Assembly: GCF_002735705.1 (NCBI RefSeq)
Contig: NZ_PDZL01000002.1
Location: 62,001 to 126,000, forward strand
From: Janthinobacterium sp. BJB426
GTDB taxonomy: Bacteria; Pseudomonadota; Gammaproteobacteria; Burkholderiales; Burkholderiaceae_D
DNA length: 64,000 nt
Direction of reading: 5' to 3'
The notes below the pieces were generated by a model, which did not search any database, was not told where the DNA came from, and worked only from the letters and a program-made list of their open reading frames with translations. The translations under genes and the position numbers were made by a program. Shown one piece after another: positions 32,468 through 41,826 of this stretch (positions within the stretch are counted from its first letter, which is position 1; each line of letters begins with the position of its first letter).

Positions 32468-33019
32468 TTACAGGCGGCGGTTCAGCACGCTGTCGATGTC
32501 GTGGGTTGTCAGTTCAAGGTTGACCATGCCGTCTTGCAGCCAGTAGCCGTCACCACCCTGTTGCAGCGCCTCCAGGTCGAGCGTGCCCAAGCCTGGCGGG
32601 ATGGCGCCGGCGAGCAAAGCGGCCGCGTCGTCCCATTCCCCGTAAAACAGTTTCAGATACCAGCCGTCGTCATGGGCAAAGGCGAGGAAGCGGCCGCGCA
32701 AGGCAGGCAGCGGCGCGAGCGCGCCACGGTGGTCGAGCATTGCGGCCACGTCCGCTTCATGCACAGCGGGTGCTGCGCCTTGCCAATCGGCCCAGGCATG
32801 GCTGCCGCAGGCGTGCAGGTCTTCCTGGGCCAGGGCCGCCAATTGTTGCCGCGCCAAGGTCTGCCATGCGGCAGGCTTTTTGATTGTGCCGGCGCTGCCC
32901 CTGCGCAGCACGATGCCGCCGGACTCGCCGAGGGCAGGGAGAAAATCCTTGAATTCGATGCCGGAAGCGACCAGCATGCGCTCGGCGGGGTCGTGCCAGA
33001 TATACAGATAATGTCTCAA
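32468..33019 (-). CDS. hypothetical protein, 183 aa
   Basis: Unrecognised. 183 residues, cytosolic, rich in Trp and Asp/Glu (GSHAWADWQ, DDGWYLKLFYGEWDD). No signal peptide or membrane helix. The start ATG overlaps the preceding DUF1801 stop (ATGA at 33016-33019), which fixes the start and shows tight coupling. Part of the five-gene operon 31491-34088. Confidence 0.6.
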   Translation of the reverse strand: MRHYLYIWHDPAERMLVASGIEFKDFLPALGESGGIVLRRGSAGTIKKPAAWQTLARQQLAALAQEDLHACGSHAWADWQGAAPAVHEADVAAMLDHRGALAPLPALRGRFLAFAHDDGWYLKLFYGEWDDAAALLAGAIPPGLGTLDLEALQQGGDGYWLQDGMVNLELTTHDIDSVLNRRL

Positions 33020-33450
33020 GTCGTCGTCCGTTTTGGTTTCGGCGCCGTGTTTAGCGCCACGGCGGCGCGTATCAACGCCTTGAATGCCGCGGTATCGAGG
33101 TGCGCGCCTTCGTGCAGGTCGATGGCCCGGCGCGTGTTGCCGTCCAGGCTGGCATTGAACAGGCCGGCCGGATCGGGCAAGGCGGCGCCCTTGGCGAAAG
33201 TGAGTTTCACGGCCAGTTTATAGGTTTCGCCCGTGCAAATCATGCCCGCATGTGACCAGACGGGCACGCCGCGCCATTTGACTTCTTCGACCACGTCCGG
33301 GTCCGCCTGGCGTATCAGCGCGCGCACGCTAGCCAGGGTTTTACCGCGCCAGTCCGCCAGCGACGCGATTTTCGCATCGATCAGGCTGGCGGCGGAGGCG
33401 CTGCTCGCCGCTTCATCATCGGGTGGCGTGCCCGGTGCTGTTTTTTTCAT
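33016..33450 (-). CDS. DUF1801-family (YdhG-like) protein
   Basis: 144 residues from the ATG at 33450, preceded by GAAGGAGATGCC; the frame is open further to 33480. The core WRGKTLASVRALIRQADPDVVEEVKWRGVPVWSHAGMICTGETYKLAVKLTF matches DUF1801, a small cytosolic iron-chaperone-like fold (YdhG/frataxin-like). Function is not established. It is followed by ATGA overlap with the 183-aa gene. Confidence 0.78.
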   Translation of the reverse strand: MKKTAPGTPPDDEAASSASAASLIDAKIASLADWRGKTLASVRALIRQADPDVVEEVKWRGVPVWSHAGMICTGETYKLAVKLTFAKGAALPDPAGLFNASLDGNTRRAIDLHEGAHLDTAAFKALIRAAVALNTAPKPKRTTT

Positions 33451-33479
33451 GGCTGGCATCTCCTTCATGCATACACGCA

Positions 33480-34088
33480 TTACTGCGCCGCATCGGCCAT
33501 GCAGGCGGCCAGCGCAGCGATGAACTGGTCGCGCAAGACCAGGTACTGCGCATCCGTCGCGAATTCCCGTTTATCTGCCGGCTGGTTGAGCAGATAGGCG
33601 GTGGCGACCGTCCCGCTGGCGGCCTGCAGCAAGGTGTATAGACTGATTACGCCGGCCGATTGCGTGATATTCGGGTTGTTCAATCCTAGCACTTCCACGC
33701 CCTGGCGCGTGTCCGTTTCCAGCGACACAAGATGCGGAGGCTTGCTGTTGGCCGCCATCTGCTGCAGCTGTGCCACGATGGTGTCGCGGTCGGCGGCAAA
33801 CCTGCCTTCGGCGCTGCGTTCGATTTTCAGATTCACGAAGGGCAAGCTGCTCTTGTGGAACAACATCAGCCGATAGCCGTCGGCCACCGATACCTGCCCC
33901 TCACCCGTTGCCAGCTTGACACTGCGCGTCGTCACCTGCGCGGGCAAGCGGTCCTGCTGCCTGAACTGGAACGCGCTGCGGTTGATGCATTGCGCCAAGG
34001 GCGCCAAGGGATCGGCCGTGCGGTCCTGCGCCTGGGCGGCCAGAGCGGCAACGAGCAGGGGAATGGCAAGCAATTGGCGATGGTTCAT
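33480..34088 (-). CDS. hypothetical exported protein, 202 aa
   Basis: 202 residues from MNHRQLLAIPL at 34088; upstream codons to 34166 lack support. A signal peptide (about 1-20, AQA|QDR) is followed by an unrecognised domain with three Cys-free beta-rich segments (QVTTRSVKLATGEGQVSVADGYRLMLF, FVNLKIERSAEGRFAADRDTIV) and a C-terminal helix ending in CMADAAQ. It is probably periplasmic. It is first in the operon that runs to 31491, with 29 bases to the next gene. Confidence 0.6.
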   Translation of the reverse strand: MNHRQLLAIPLLVAALAAQAQDRTADPLAPLAQCINRSAFQFRQQDRLPAQVTTRSVKLATGEGQVSVADGYRLMLFHKSSLPFVNLKIERSAEGRFAADRDTIVAQLQQMAANSKPPHLVSLETDTRQGVEVLGLNNPNITQSAGVISLYTLLQAASGTVATAYLLNQPADKREFATDAQYLVLRDQFIAALAACMADAAQ

Positions 34089-34270
34089 GAAAGGCGTCAG
34101 TGATCGAGTCAGGATGCGGCGAGCATAACCGTCCGTATTGCTAGAAGGCAAATGTTTAGTTGTCATCCTCTAAACGGAAACAGCTTCTTAATATGAACTT
34201 CACCTGGTCCACGTAGCATTCAGCTTGGCAAGGCTCTCATTGTGCAGCGCCTGCCCTCACCGGCTGAACC

Positions 34271-35206
34271 ATGAATGACATCGCTTTAACCTTGCGCCAC
34301 GGCGCCGCCGTGCCACCCGCCGTGCCACCCGCCGTGCGACCACCGCCTGCCAGCGGACACCGCCTGAAAGCGGCGCTGGGCGCCCTCTTCTTTCCCCGCC
34401 AGCGCACGCGCTGGCAAGCCTTCCTGGGCAGCATGCCCGGCTTGAGCTCGCTGGCGCAGCTGCATCCTTGTCTGCGCTTCAAGATTTACCGCCCGTACGC
34501 CTCGCGCCAGCTCGGCTGCGCGGATCGCCTGGCCTTGCTGGAAGGACATTACCGTTTCCTGTGGCAAGCGGGCGCGCGCGCCCTGGTCGAACTGGCCGCG
34601 CGCCAGCCCGTGGTGCTGGCCGCGTTCGAAGGCAAGGATGGGGCGCTGTACCGCCTGCAGCTGACGGCCATCCACGACAGCCACCGCGAAGGCGAACTGT
34701 GCCTGCGCCTGACGCGCGACGGCCAGCCTTTCTACCTGGCCAGCTTTTTGTTCCTGCCGCGCGCCGACGGCGTGTCCCTGCAGCTGGGCGCGCTGCAAGG
34801 CTTGCGCTCGGAAGCGGGCGCGCAAGCCGTGAAAGCGGCTACGCGGGCGCTGCACGGTTGCCGTCCGAAAAACCTGATGGTGACGGCCCTGCGCGATTTC
34901 GGTGATTTTTTTGCCTGCAATAACGTGTTTCTGATCAGTAATGACAACCGCATCGCCCTGAATGCGCGGCGCCGGCGCCATATCGCGGCCGACTACGATC
35001 TGGCGTGGCAGGAGTTGCACGCCTTGCGCATGCGCGACGGTAATTATCACTTGCCCTGTGCCCCCTACCGGGCGCCGGACCTCGCCGACGTGCCGTCAAA
35101 GAAACGCGCCGATGCGCGCCGGCGCGGCGAATTGCTGCAATGCATGTCCGCCGACATGCGCGCCCAACTGGCGGGTTTGCTGGAAGCGCCGATGGCTGAA
35201 AATTGA
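34271..35206 (+). CDS. VirK/YbjX-family (DUF535) protein
   Basis: 311 residues. A Pro/Ala tandem repeat (VPPAVPPAVRPP, three copies of a 12-base unit at 34310-34345) precedes the conserved DUF535 region: RFKIYRPYASRQLGCADRLALLEGHYRFL, then LCLRLTRDGQPFYLASFLFLP, GALQGLRSEAG, ALHGCRPKNLMVTALRDFGDFF and ARRRRHIAADYDLAWQELHA. VirK/YbjX proteins are linked to envelope stress and virulence in enterobacteria, with unknown biochemistry. It stands alone, with a serine hydrolase gene downstream. Confidence 0.85.
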   Translation: MNDIALTLRHGAAVPPAVPPAVRPPPASGHRLKAALGALFFPRQRTRWQAFLGSMPGLSSLAQLHPCLRFKIYRPYASRQLGCADRLALLEGHYRFLWQAGARALVELAARQPVVLAAFEGKDGALYRLQLTAIHDSHREGELCLRLTRDGQPFYLASFLFLPRADGVSLQLGALQGLRSEAGAQAVKAATRALHGCRPKNLMVTALRDFGDFFACNNVFLISNDNRIALNARRRRHIAADYDLAWQELHALRMRDGNYHLPCAPYRAPDLADVPSKKRADARRRGELLQCMSADMRAQLAGLLEAPMAEN

Positions 35207-35342
35207 GCCAGCGCAAGCCTTGCCATGCCCGAGCCATAAAACTCAGGCAGCCTTCATGTTGGCGCCGTATCCTTCACTTGACATGCCAGAGACCTTATCC
35301 AGGCACTGGCGTGCATTCGGCCCACCCTGGACAAGGTTTCCC

Positions 35343-36695
35343 ATGACACCCACTTTCGCCCTCCTCCCCCTTTGTCTCGCCGGCACCGCTGCACTGGCAG
35401 CCCCTGCACTCGATGACGCCGTGCGCCAGCGCGCGGAAGAACTCACGCGCACGGGCGTGCACGCCAGCATCGTCATCGCCGTGATCGACGGCAAGCACAG
35501 CGCCGTGTACGGTTTTGGCAGCGTGCATGCCGGCAAGAACATCAAGCCGGGCGCCGACACCGTCTACCAGATCGGCTCCGTCACCAAAACCATGACGGCC
35601 TTGCTGTTGGCCGACGCCGTCGCCGAAAACAAGGTCAAACTCGACGAGCCGGTGGCCACATTATTGCCGGGCTATACGGTGCCCGCCTTCGACGGCAAGA
35701 AGATCAGCCTGCTCGACCTGGCCACGCATTATTCTTCGCTGCCGCGCCTGCCCGACAACTTCGCGCCGAAGGACCCGGCCAACCCGTATGCCGACTACAC
35801 GGAAGCCAGACAGCGGCAGTTTCTCGCCGCCTACCATCTGCCCCACGCGCCGGGGACGAAATTTGACTACTCGAACATCGGCTACGCCGTGCTGGGCACG
35901 GCACTGGCCGCACAGGCCGGCAGCAGCTATGAAGCACTGCTGCAAAAGCGCATCGCCGTGCCGCTCGGCATGCGTTCCACCTCGAACCAGCCCACGCACG
36001 GCATGCTGGCGCGCCTGGCGCCCGGCCATCTGCTGTCGGGCGAGCTGACGCCGGCCTGGGATTTGAACGTGGTGGCGCCGGCCGGCGGCGTGTATTCGAG
36101 CGCGCGCGACATGGTGGCTTACCTGCAAGCGTACATGTTCAAGCCGCTGCGCCCGTATGCGCTGGCGATCAAGCCACAGCGCCCGCTGGCACCCGACGGC
36201 GACACGAAAATCGGCCTGTCCTGGCTGCTGGAGCAGCAACAGGGCCGCAGCTACGCCTGGCACAGCGGCCAGACGGGCGGCTACGCCAGCTATGCGGCGT
36301 TTACCACGGACGGCAAGCGGGGCGTGATGGTGCTGACGAATACGGCGCGCGATGTCGATGCGCTGGGCCTGTCCACCTTGCTGCCCGGCACGCCCCTGCC
36401 GCCGCTGAAAAAGCCGCAGGCCGCCATCGAAGTACCGCGCGCCGCGCTGGCCGAGTACGTTGGCGAGTATCCATTGGACAAGGATTTCACGTTGACGGTG
36501 ACCCTGGGCAAGCAGGGACTGGAAGCGGCCGGCACGGGCATGGGATCGGCGCCCTTGTTTGCCAGCGCGAAAGACCAATTCTTCTTCCGCGCCATCGATG
36601 CGGACCTGGCGTTTACACGCGATGCCGCGGGCAAGGTCGCCAGCGCCGTGCTCAAGCAAGGCGGGCAGGACGTCGTCTTGCCGCGCAAGCCGTAA
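35343..36695 (+). CDS. serine beta-lactamase-fold hydrolase (class C/AmpH-like)
   Basis: 450 residues from the ATG at 35343; the frame is open further upstream but crosses another gene. A signal peptide (about 1-19) is followed by a class C beta-lactamase/DD-peptidase fold: SVTK (SxxK nucleophile, near residue 80), YSN (near 180) and HSGQTGG (KTG-equivalent, near 309). The extra C-terminal domain (about 375-450, YVGEYPLDKDFTLTV...) is the lipocalin-like tail often found in this family. It may be an esterase or D-peptidase rather than a true beta-lactamase. Expected in the periplasm. Confidence 0.87.
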   Translation: MTPTFALLPLCLAGTAALAAPALDDAVRQRAEELTRTGVHASIVIAVIDGKHSAVYGFGSVHAGKNIKPGADTVYQIGSVTKTMTALLLADAVAENKVKLDEPVATLLPGYTVPAFDGKKISLLDLATHYSSLPRLPDNFAPKDPANPYADYTEARQRQFLAAYHLPHAPGTKFDYSNIGYAVLGTALAAQAGSSYEALLQKRIAVPLGMRSTSNQPTHGMLARLAPGHLLSGELTPAWDLNVVAPAGGVYSSARDMVAYLQAYMFKPLRPYALAIKPQRPLAPDGDTKIGLSWLLEQQQGRSYAWHSGQTGGYASYAAFTTDGKRGVMVLTNTARDVDALGLSTLLPGTPLPPLKKPQAAIEVPRAALAEYVGEYPLDKDFTLTVTLGKQGLEAAGTGMGSAPLFASAKDQFFFRAIDADLAFTRDAAGKVASAVLKQGGQDVVLPRKP

Positions 36696-36698
36696 AAA

Positions 36699-37052
36699 TC
36701 AAGCTGCCGGGTCTTGCATGAACTGTTCGACCCGGGCAACAAACTCCGCCTTGCTGCGCGTGCGAAACTCGCCCAGGAAGGCGTCGCTGCCCTGGACGAT
36801 CTTGCCGTGGCGGTCGTATGCCACCTTGCCCATCTCCAGCACGAAGTCGCCTTGCGGATCGTCTTCCGGCTCGAAGTGCGAGTTGAAGCAGTAGCCGGTG
36901 TCGCGGCAGCTGCCCCACAGCAGCAATGCGCTGCTGAACCATTGCATGGTCTCGGGACCTGGCTCCACTTCGAACAGGGTATTGACGGTGATATCCCAGC
37001 CGCCCGGTACGCGCAGCGGCTGCAATGGGTAGGGAAAGCGTGGCTGTTTCAT
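36699..37052 (-). CDS. hypothetical protein, 117 aa
   Basis: Unrecognised. 117 residues from MKQPRFPYPL, whose ATG overlaps the stop of the EAL gene (ATGA at 37049-37052), so the two are translationally coupled. No signal peptide; two Cys near SCRDTGYCFNS; aromatic and acidic elsewhere. Coupling suggests a link to the c-di-GMP phosphodiesterase, but nothing in the protein shows it. Confidence 0.6.
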   Translation of the reverse strand: MKQPRFPYPLQPLRVPGGWDITVNTLFEVEPGPETMQWFSSALLLWGSCRDTGYCFNSHFEPEDDPQGDFVLEMGKVAYDRHGKIVQGSDAFLGEFRTRSKAEFVARVEQFMQDPAA

Positions 37053-38617
37053 GTGGACGATGGCGCGCGGCGCGCCCGGTAAAAGGCAAGGAATTCCGCG
37101 GCTGGCAGCGCTTTGGCAAACAGCCATCCCTGGCCGAATTCCATTTTGCGCTCCAGCAGATAGTCCGCTTGCTGCTGCGTTTCGATGCCTTCGGCCACGA
37201 TCAGCATGTTCAAGGTGCGCGCCATGGCGATGATGTGCGGCGTGACGCTGCTGGTGGCCGCGTCCGTGCCGATGGTGTCGACGAAGGATTTATCGATTTT
37301 CAGGGCGTCGAGCGGCAGGTTTTGCAGGCTAGACAGGCTGGAATAGCCGGTGCCGAAGTCGTCGATGGCCACGGCATGGCCCCGTGCCCTGGCCTTTTCG
37401 ATGGTGGCGCGGGCCGCTTCCACGTTGATGAAGCCCCGCTCCGTCGCTTCCAGCCAGATCTGCTGCGCCTCGATGCCCGTGCCGGCCAATGCCCGTTCCA
37501 GCACGTCGAGCACCCGGCCCGTTTCGATATCGCTGGCGCACAGGTTGATGGCGATGTGCAGTTCGCGGTCGGCCAGCAGCGCGGCGCGCATGTCGGCGAT
37601 GACGCAAGCGATCACCTGGTCGGTGATGGGCAAAATGAGTTCGCTTTCCTCGGCCACGGGGATGAACAGGTCGGGCCGTATCATGCTGCCGTCGGGACGG
37701 CGCCAGCGTATCAGCGCCTCGGCGCCCACGCACACGCCCGTGTCGAGCGCGATGATGGGTTGGTAATGGACAAAGAATTCGCGCCGGTCGATGGCGATGC
37801 GCAACTCTCCCATCAGCGACAGGCGACGGCGCGACAGCCACACGACGATGCCGACGATGAATGCCGCCATCAGCAGGCCCAGCGGCAAGAGCAGCAACTG
37901 CTCGCGCCGCAGCCTGTCGTTCAGCTTGCTGCGCGGCTCGATCATGACGGCCGTCAAGCCGTCGCGGTACAGCATTGCGTGGATGCTGCCATCGTGCCTG
38001 ATGTCGCTCGCCATGGGTGTGCCGGCAAGCAAGGCCTGCACTTGTGCGGGATCCGGATGGTGCAAGGTGTCGAGCACGCCTTCCTTGCCGATGGCCACGG
38101 CCATCTGGATATCGCTGTCGACGATGACGTCGGAAAAGCGCACGGGATCGATCAGCACCTTATAGGCACGGTAGGACAGCCCCACCATGCGCTTGCCGCC
38201 GCTGACGACGGGGCGCAGGTTGAAATCGAGGCCGATGCCATTGTCCAGGGTAAAGTCGGCGGGCGTGACGGTGATGCGCGCCTCTTCGATACCCGTGGAC
38301 GTGCATTTGAGCAAGCCGTTTTCCACATAGCCGATATCGTCGATGCTGCGCGTGGTGATGGTGATGCGGCGCAGTTGCTGGATATGCGCTTCCGAACATG
38401 GCGCCAGGTCGAGCGCATCGGCGCTGCGCAGGGCGGCGCTGGCAGAGGCGATGGAACGGTGTGCCCGCTCGAGCGCGTAGCCGGCCAGCAGGCGCAGGCG
38501 TTCCTGCTCACCCTGCTCAGCGCGCACCGACGACAGGTAGAAGGCCAGGCTCAGTGGAGCAGCCACGCCGATGACTGCGACCAGCACGCTCGTGATGATG
38601 ATGCGTTTTCTGCGCAT
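37049..38617 (-). CDS. CSS-motif EAL-domain c-di-GMP phosphodiesterase
   Basis: 522 residues. TM1 is about 8-30. The periplasmic CSS-type sensor follows (about 30-240), with CSEAHIQQLRRI near residue 74 and a second Cys (LLKCTSTG) that can make a redox-sensing disulfide. TM2 is about 242-262. The EAL domain follows: GAEALIRW (near 314), NLCASDIE, LEATERG, DDFGTGYSSL, KIDKSFVD, AEGIET and QGWLFAK are all kept, so it should hydrolyse c-di-GMP. An unknown 117-aa gene is coupled to its stop. Periplasmic redox probably controls activity, as in E. coli PdeC-type proteins. Confidence 0.92.
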   Translation of the reverse strand: MRRKRIIITSVLVAVIGVAAPLSLAFYLSSVRAEQGEQERLRLLAGYALERAHRSIASASAALRSADALDLAPCSEAHIQQLRRITITTRSIDDIGYVENGLLKCTSTGIEEARITVTPADFTLDNGIGLDFNLRPVVSGGKRMVGLSYRAYKVLIDPVRFSDVIVDSDIQMAVAIGKEGVLDTLHHPDPAQVQALLAGTPMASDIRHDGSIHAMLYRDGLTAVMIEPRSKLNDRLRREQLLLLPLGLLMAAFIVGIVVWLSRRRLSLMGELRIAIDRREFFVHYQPIIALDTGVCVGAEALIRWRRPDGSMIRPDLFIPVAEESELILPITDQVIACVIADMRAALLADRELHIAINLCASDIETGRVLDVLERALAGTGIEAQQIWLEATERGFINVEAARATIEKARARGHAVAIDDFGTGYSSLSSLQNLPLDALKIDKSFVDTIGTDAATSSVTPHIIAMARTLNMLIVAEGIETQQQADYLLERKMEFGQGWLFAKALPAAEFLAFYRARRAPSST

Positions 38618-38709
38618 ACAGTTCCCTGCGGTAGTTATATGAATGCCATGTATTGCTCGATGGCATCATATTACATGTGCTGGCCGCGCACGCGGAACTT
38701 GCTGAACAG

Positions 38710-40206
38710 TTACACTTTTCCCGGCGGCCTGGCCAGCACGAACACCAGCGCCGCCACCACGGCCGCCAGTCCGCCAGCCAGGTACAGCACACTGGCAAAG
38801 CCATCGATGAAGGCGTGGCGCGCCGCTTCCTGCGCCACGGCCTGCATCGCGGGCGGCAACTGGCCGAAGGCCTCGGCCGCGTTGCCGGCGACGATGCGGC
38901 CGATCATTTCAGGCGAGGCCTTCAAGCCGTGCAGCCACGCCAGTTGCTCGAACGAAGCGGCCGTGCGCATGGCCAGCACGGCGCCCAGCGCGCCCACGGC
39001 CAGGACGATGCCGACAAAGCGCGTCGTCGTGCTGATGCCGGAACCCATGCCCGTGCGTTCGCGGGGAATGCAGGCAAGGATGGCCTTTTGCGTCGTGCCG
39101 TTGAGCAATCCCGCTCCCGCGCCCGTGACCACCATGCCGGCCGCCACCCAGCCGTACTGCAGGCTGGCGGCGGCCAGGGCCGTGGCCACGTTGCCCACGG
39201 CGACGATCAGCAAGCCCGTCACCAGAATGCCGCGGTCGTCCAGATGGCGCATGGCGCGCGGCGCCAGCCGCGAAAGCACCACCATGGCGACGGCAAACGG
39301 CAGCATGGCGCAGCCGGCCAGCACGGCGGAAAAACCGAAGGCGTTCTGCAGATACAGCGGTAAGAACGTCATCATCACTTGCGCGGCGATGGCGTAGCCG
39401 AACATGCCCAGCACGGCGCCGACGAATACGCGCCGGCCAAACAGGCTCAAATCGACCATCGGCGCGCGCTGGCACCGTTCCACCAGCACGAAGACCAACA
39501 GCAGCGCCGCGCCAGCCACGAAGCGCAGCATGGTGGCGCGGCTGGACCAGCCCGCCACGCTGGCGTCGATCAAGCCCCAGATAATGCAGAACAGGCCGGC
39601 CGAGAACAGCAGCGCCCCGAGCGGGTCGAAACTGGCGTTGGAAACATCCTTCGACTCGTCCACATGCCTGCCTACCAACCACATCAGGATGGCGACGACG
39701 GGCAGGTTCAGATAGAAAATCCAGCGCCAGTTGATGGCGCTCGTGATCAGGCCGCCCAGCAGGGGCGCCACGGTCATGGCCACGCCCATGGCCGCGCCCC
39801 ACACGGACCAGGCGCGCGCCCTCTCCTTTTCCGCATGGAAGGTGTGGCCGATGACGGCCAGCGCGGACGTCAGCAGCAGCGCCGCACCGAGTCCCTTGAT
39901 GGCGCGCGCCACGTTGAGCACGAACGGCGTCCACGCCAGGCCGCACAGCAGCGACGCCAGCGCGAACACTGCCAGGCCGGACAGCATCACCCTGCGCCGT
40001 CCCAGGCGGTCGGCGATGCTGCCGGCGGGCAGCAGAAATGAGGCGAACGCCAGCATGTAGGCGCTGACCACCCATTCCACATCGACGAAGCTGGCGTTCA
40101 GCGAACGGGCGATCGACGGCAGCGAAACAGCCACGACGTTGGTGTCTAGCATGATCAGCGCGCACACGCCCGAGCAGGTATATAAGGTCCAGTTGGTATT
40201 CTTCAT
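38710..40206 (-). CDS. MFS drug exporter, DHA2 family (EmrB/QacA-like)
   Basis: 498 residues, about 14 membrane helices. MLDTNVVAVSLPSIARSL is motif D1 of helix 1, GSIADRLGRRRVMLSG is motif A, and VAPLLGGLITSAINWRWIFYLNLP is motif C. It is a proton-linked exporter in the inner membrane. No EmrA-type partner is nearby. It is divergent from a LysR gene across 63 bases, which probably regulates it. Confidence 0.9.
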   Translation of the reverse strand: MKNTNWTLYTCSGVCALIMLDTNVVAVSLPSIARSLNASFVDVEWVVSAYMLAFASFLLPAGSIADRLGRRRVMLSGLAVFALASLLCGLAWTPFVLNVARAIKGLGAALLLTSALAVIGHTFHAEKERARAWSVWGAAMGVAMTVAPLLGGLITSAINWRWIFYLNLPVVAILMWLVGRHVDESKDVSNASFDPLGALLFSAGLFCIIWGLIDASVAGWSSRATMLRFVAGAALLLVFVLVERCQRAPMVDLSLFGRRVFVGAVLGMFGYAIAAQVMMTFLPLYLQNAFGFSAVLAGCAMLPFAVAMVVLSRLAPRAMRHLDDRGILVTGLLIVAVGNVATALAAASLQYGWVAAGMVVTGAGAGLLNGTTQKAILACIPRERTGMGSGISTTTRFVGIVLAVGALGAVLAMRTAASFEQLAWLHGLKASPEMIGRIVAGNAAEAFGQLPPAMQAVAQEAARHAFIDGFASVLYLAGGLAAVVAALVFVLARPPGKV

Positions 40207-40269
40207 GCCTCGATTGTAAGCAGGCTTGTATTATTTCCTGTTATAAGACAGCCGCCTTATAATTCACTG

Positions 40270-41166
40270 ATGGTGAATATAGTCAAAGAGATGGAACTGC
40301 GGCATTTCCGCTGCGTGCTGGCCGTCGCGCACAGCCTGCACTTTGCGCGGGCCGCTGCGGAACTGGGCATTTCGCCGCCCGCGCTGACCAAGCAGGTGCA
40401 GGAAACGGAACAGTTGCTGGGCACGCGGCTGTTCCAGCGCAGCAAGCGCGCCGTGTCGCTGACGGCCGCCGGAGAATTGTTCGTCATCGAGGCTGCGCGC
40501 GCGCTGGGGCAACTGGCGCAGGCCCAGGAGGTGGCGCGGCGAGCGGGACGGGGCGAACTGGGACGGCTGGAAATCGGCTACGTGGCCTCGGCTGCCTACT
40601 CAGGCGTGCTGCAAGGCCAGTTCGCCCGCTTTCGCGCCAGCCACCCCGGCATCCACATCAGCGCGCGCGAATACGCGATGGATGCCCTGCCCGCCTTGCT
40701 GGACCAGGGCCGGGTCGACCTGGCCTTCGTGCGCCCGCCCCTGCACCTGCCGGACGGACTGGACAGCGTGGTCTTGCTGCGCGACCGCTTCGTGCTGGCC
40801 GTGCAGGCGGACAGCCCGTTGGCTTTGTTTGATGTGGCGGCGCCGGCCGCGCTGGCACAGCAGGCGTTCATCGTGCCGGAACAGGAATTGGGGACATTGG
40901 AGGTGAGCCGGCGCGGCGGTTTTGCGGCGCAGGTGGTGTCGCGCCCGGGCAGCCTGGTGGCCGTGCTGACGGAAGTGTCGCTGGGCGTGGGCTGCGCCAT
41001 CGTGCCCCATTCCGTGATGGCCAGCGTGCAATTGCCCGGCGTCGTATTCCGCGAGCTGGACGGGCCGCAGATCAGCTCGGAAATCGCCGTGGCCTTCCGC
41101 CGCCACGAACAGGCGCCCGCCGCGCGCGCCTTCATTGCTCAGTTGCGCGCGGCGGCACTGGCTTAA
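40270..41166 (+). CDS. LysR-family regulator of the divergent DHA2 exporter
   Basis: 298 residues; the true start may be the ATG at 40291 (MELRHFRCVL), which gives the usual LysR N-terminus of 291 residues. HTH: MELRHFRCVLAVAHSLHFARAAAELGISPPALTKQVQETEQLLGTRLFQRSKRAVSLT. The C-terminal effector domain is of LysR type. A -10 TATAAT (about 40258-40263) is very close to the first ATG, favouring the second. It shares its intergenic region with the MFS gene. The stop overlaps the opposite XRE-cupin gene by 4 bases. Confidence 0.86.
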   Translation: MVNIVKEMELRHFRCVLAVAHSLHFARAAAELGISPPALTKQVQETEQLLGTRLFQRSKRAVSLTAAGELFVIEAARALGQLAQAQEVARRAGRGELGRLEIGYVASAAYSGVLQGQFARFRASHPGIHISAREYAMDALPALLDQGRVDLAFVRPPLHLPDGLDSVVLLRDRFVLAVQADSPLALFDVAAPAALAQQAFIVPEQELGTLEVSRRGGFAAQVVSRPGSLVAVLTEVSLGVGCAIVPHSVMASVQLPGVVFRELDGPQISSEIAVAFRRHEQAPAARAFIAQLRAAALA

Positions 41167-41735
41167 TCTCGGTTCTTCAATACCGCCACGGCGTAGGTGC
41201 AGGCGGTGGCCGTTTCATTGCGGAACACGCAGTCGGCCGGTGGCCCCAGTTCCAGGCAGTCGCCCTCGTCCAGCACGTGGCGGGTCTCCCCTTCGATGAA
41301 CACGAGGCTGCCGCTGAGCGACCAGATGAGTTGCCGCCGCGACGCATAGGCGGCGGCCGGCATGGCCACCACGGCGCCGGGCGGCAAGGTAATATGCACG
41401 AGGTCGAGCGGCATGTCGGACGCGGGCGACACGTGCCGCCGCACATAGCCGCTCTGCGGATCGACCCACACGGGCTGCTCAAGCTGGCGCAGCAGGCGCC
41501 CCGCGCGCATTTCGGCGCGGGCGATGAGTTCGGACATGCTCAGGTCAAAGGCGCCCGACAGCCGCGCCAGCAAGGTGGCCGTGGGGCTGCAGTCGCCCCG
41601 CTCCACCTTGTGCACCATCGCGCGCGACACGCCCGAGCGGGCCGCCAGGTCCGTCAGCGACCAGCCCAGGTTTTCCCGCTCAAGGCGCACCCTGGCGCCG
41701 ATCCGCTGGTTCAATTCGTCTGGTTTAGTGGACAT
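41163..41735 (-). CDS. XRE-family regulator with C-terminal cupin domain
   Basis: 190 residues. The HTH_XRE domain reads IGARVRLERENLGWSLTDLAARSGVSRAMVHKVERGDCSPTATLLARLSGAFDLSMSELI (about residues 12-70). A cupin_2 barrel follows (DLVHITLPPGAVVAMPAA, then GSLVFIEGETRHVLDEGDCLELGPPADCVFRNE). The architecture is that of PuuR/SutR-like regulators that sense small metabolites through the cupin. It is divergent from a PAT-type acetyltransferase gene, its probable target. Confidence 0.9.
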   Translation of the reverse strand: MSTKPDELNQRIGARVRLERENLGWSLTDLAARSGVSRAMVHKVERGDCSPTATLLARLSGAFDLSMSELIARAEMRAGRLLRQLEQPVWVDPQSGYVRRHVSPASDMPLDLVHITLPPGAVVAMPAAAYASRRQLIWSLSGSLVFIEGETRHVLDEGDCLELGPPADCVFRNETATACTYAVAVLKNRD

Positions 41736-41760
41736 ATTTCAGCTTCCATTCGGATTTTAT

Positions 41761-41796
41761 TGGACAAGGCGTGAGCGGCAATCTATGATTTGTCCA
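41761..41796. promoter_or_regulatory. inverted repeat in the divergent XRE-cupin/PAT promoter
   Basis: TGGACAA (41761-41767) and TTGTCCA (41790-41796) are perfect arms 22 bases apart, in the 91-base gap between the divergent genes. They could be two half-sites for the XRE-cupin protein. AAGGAGAGCAAC gives a good ribosome site for the acetyltransferase. Confidence 0.45.
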
Positions 41797-41826
41797 TTAT
41801 AGTAGACGATTAGCAAGGAGAGCAAC

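Noticed and set aside
37025-39397. A 790-codon plus-strand open frame
   Set aside because: It runs antisense through the EAL and MFS genes, which have all expected motifs.
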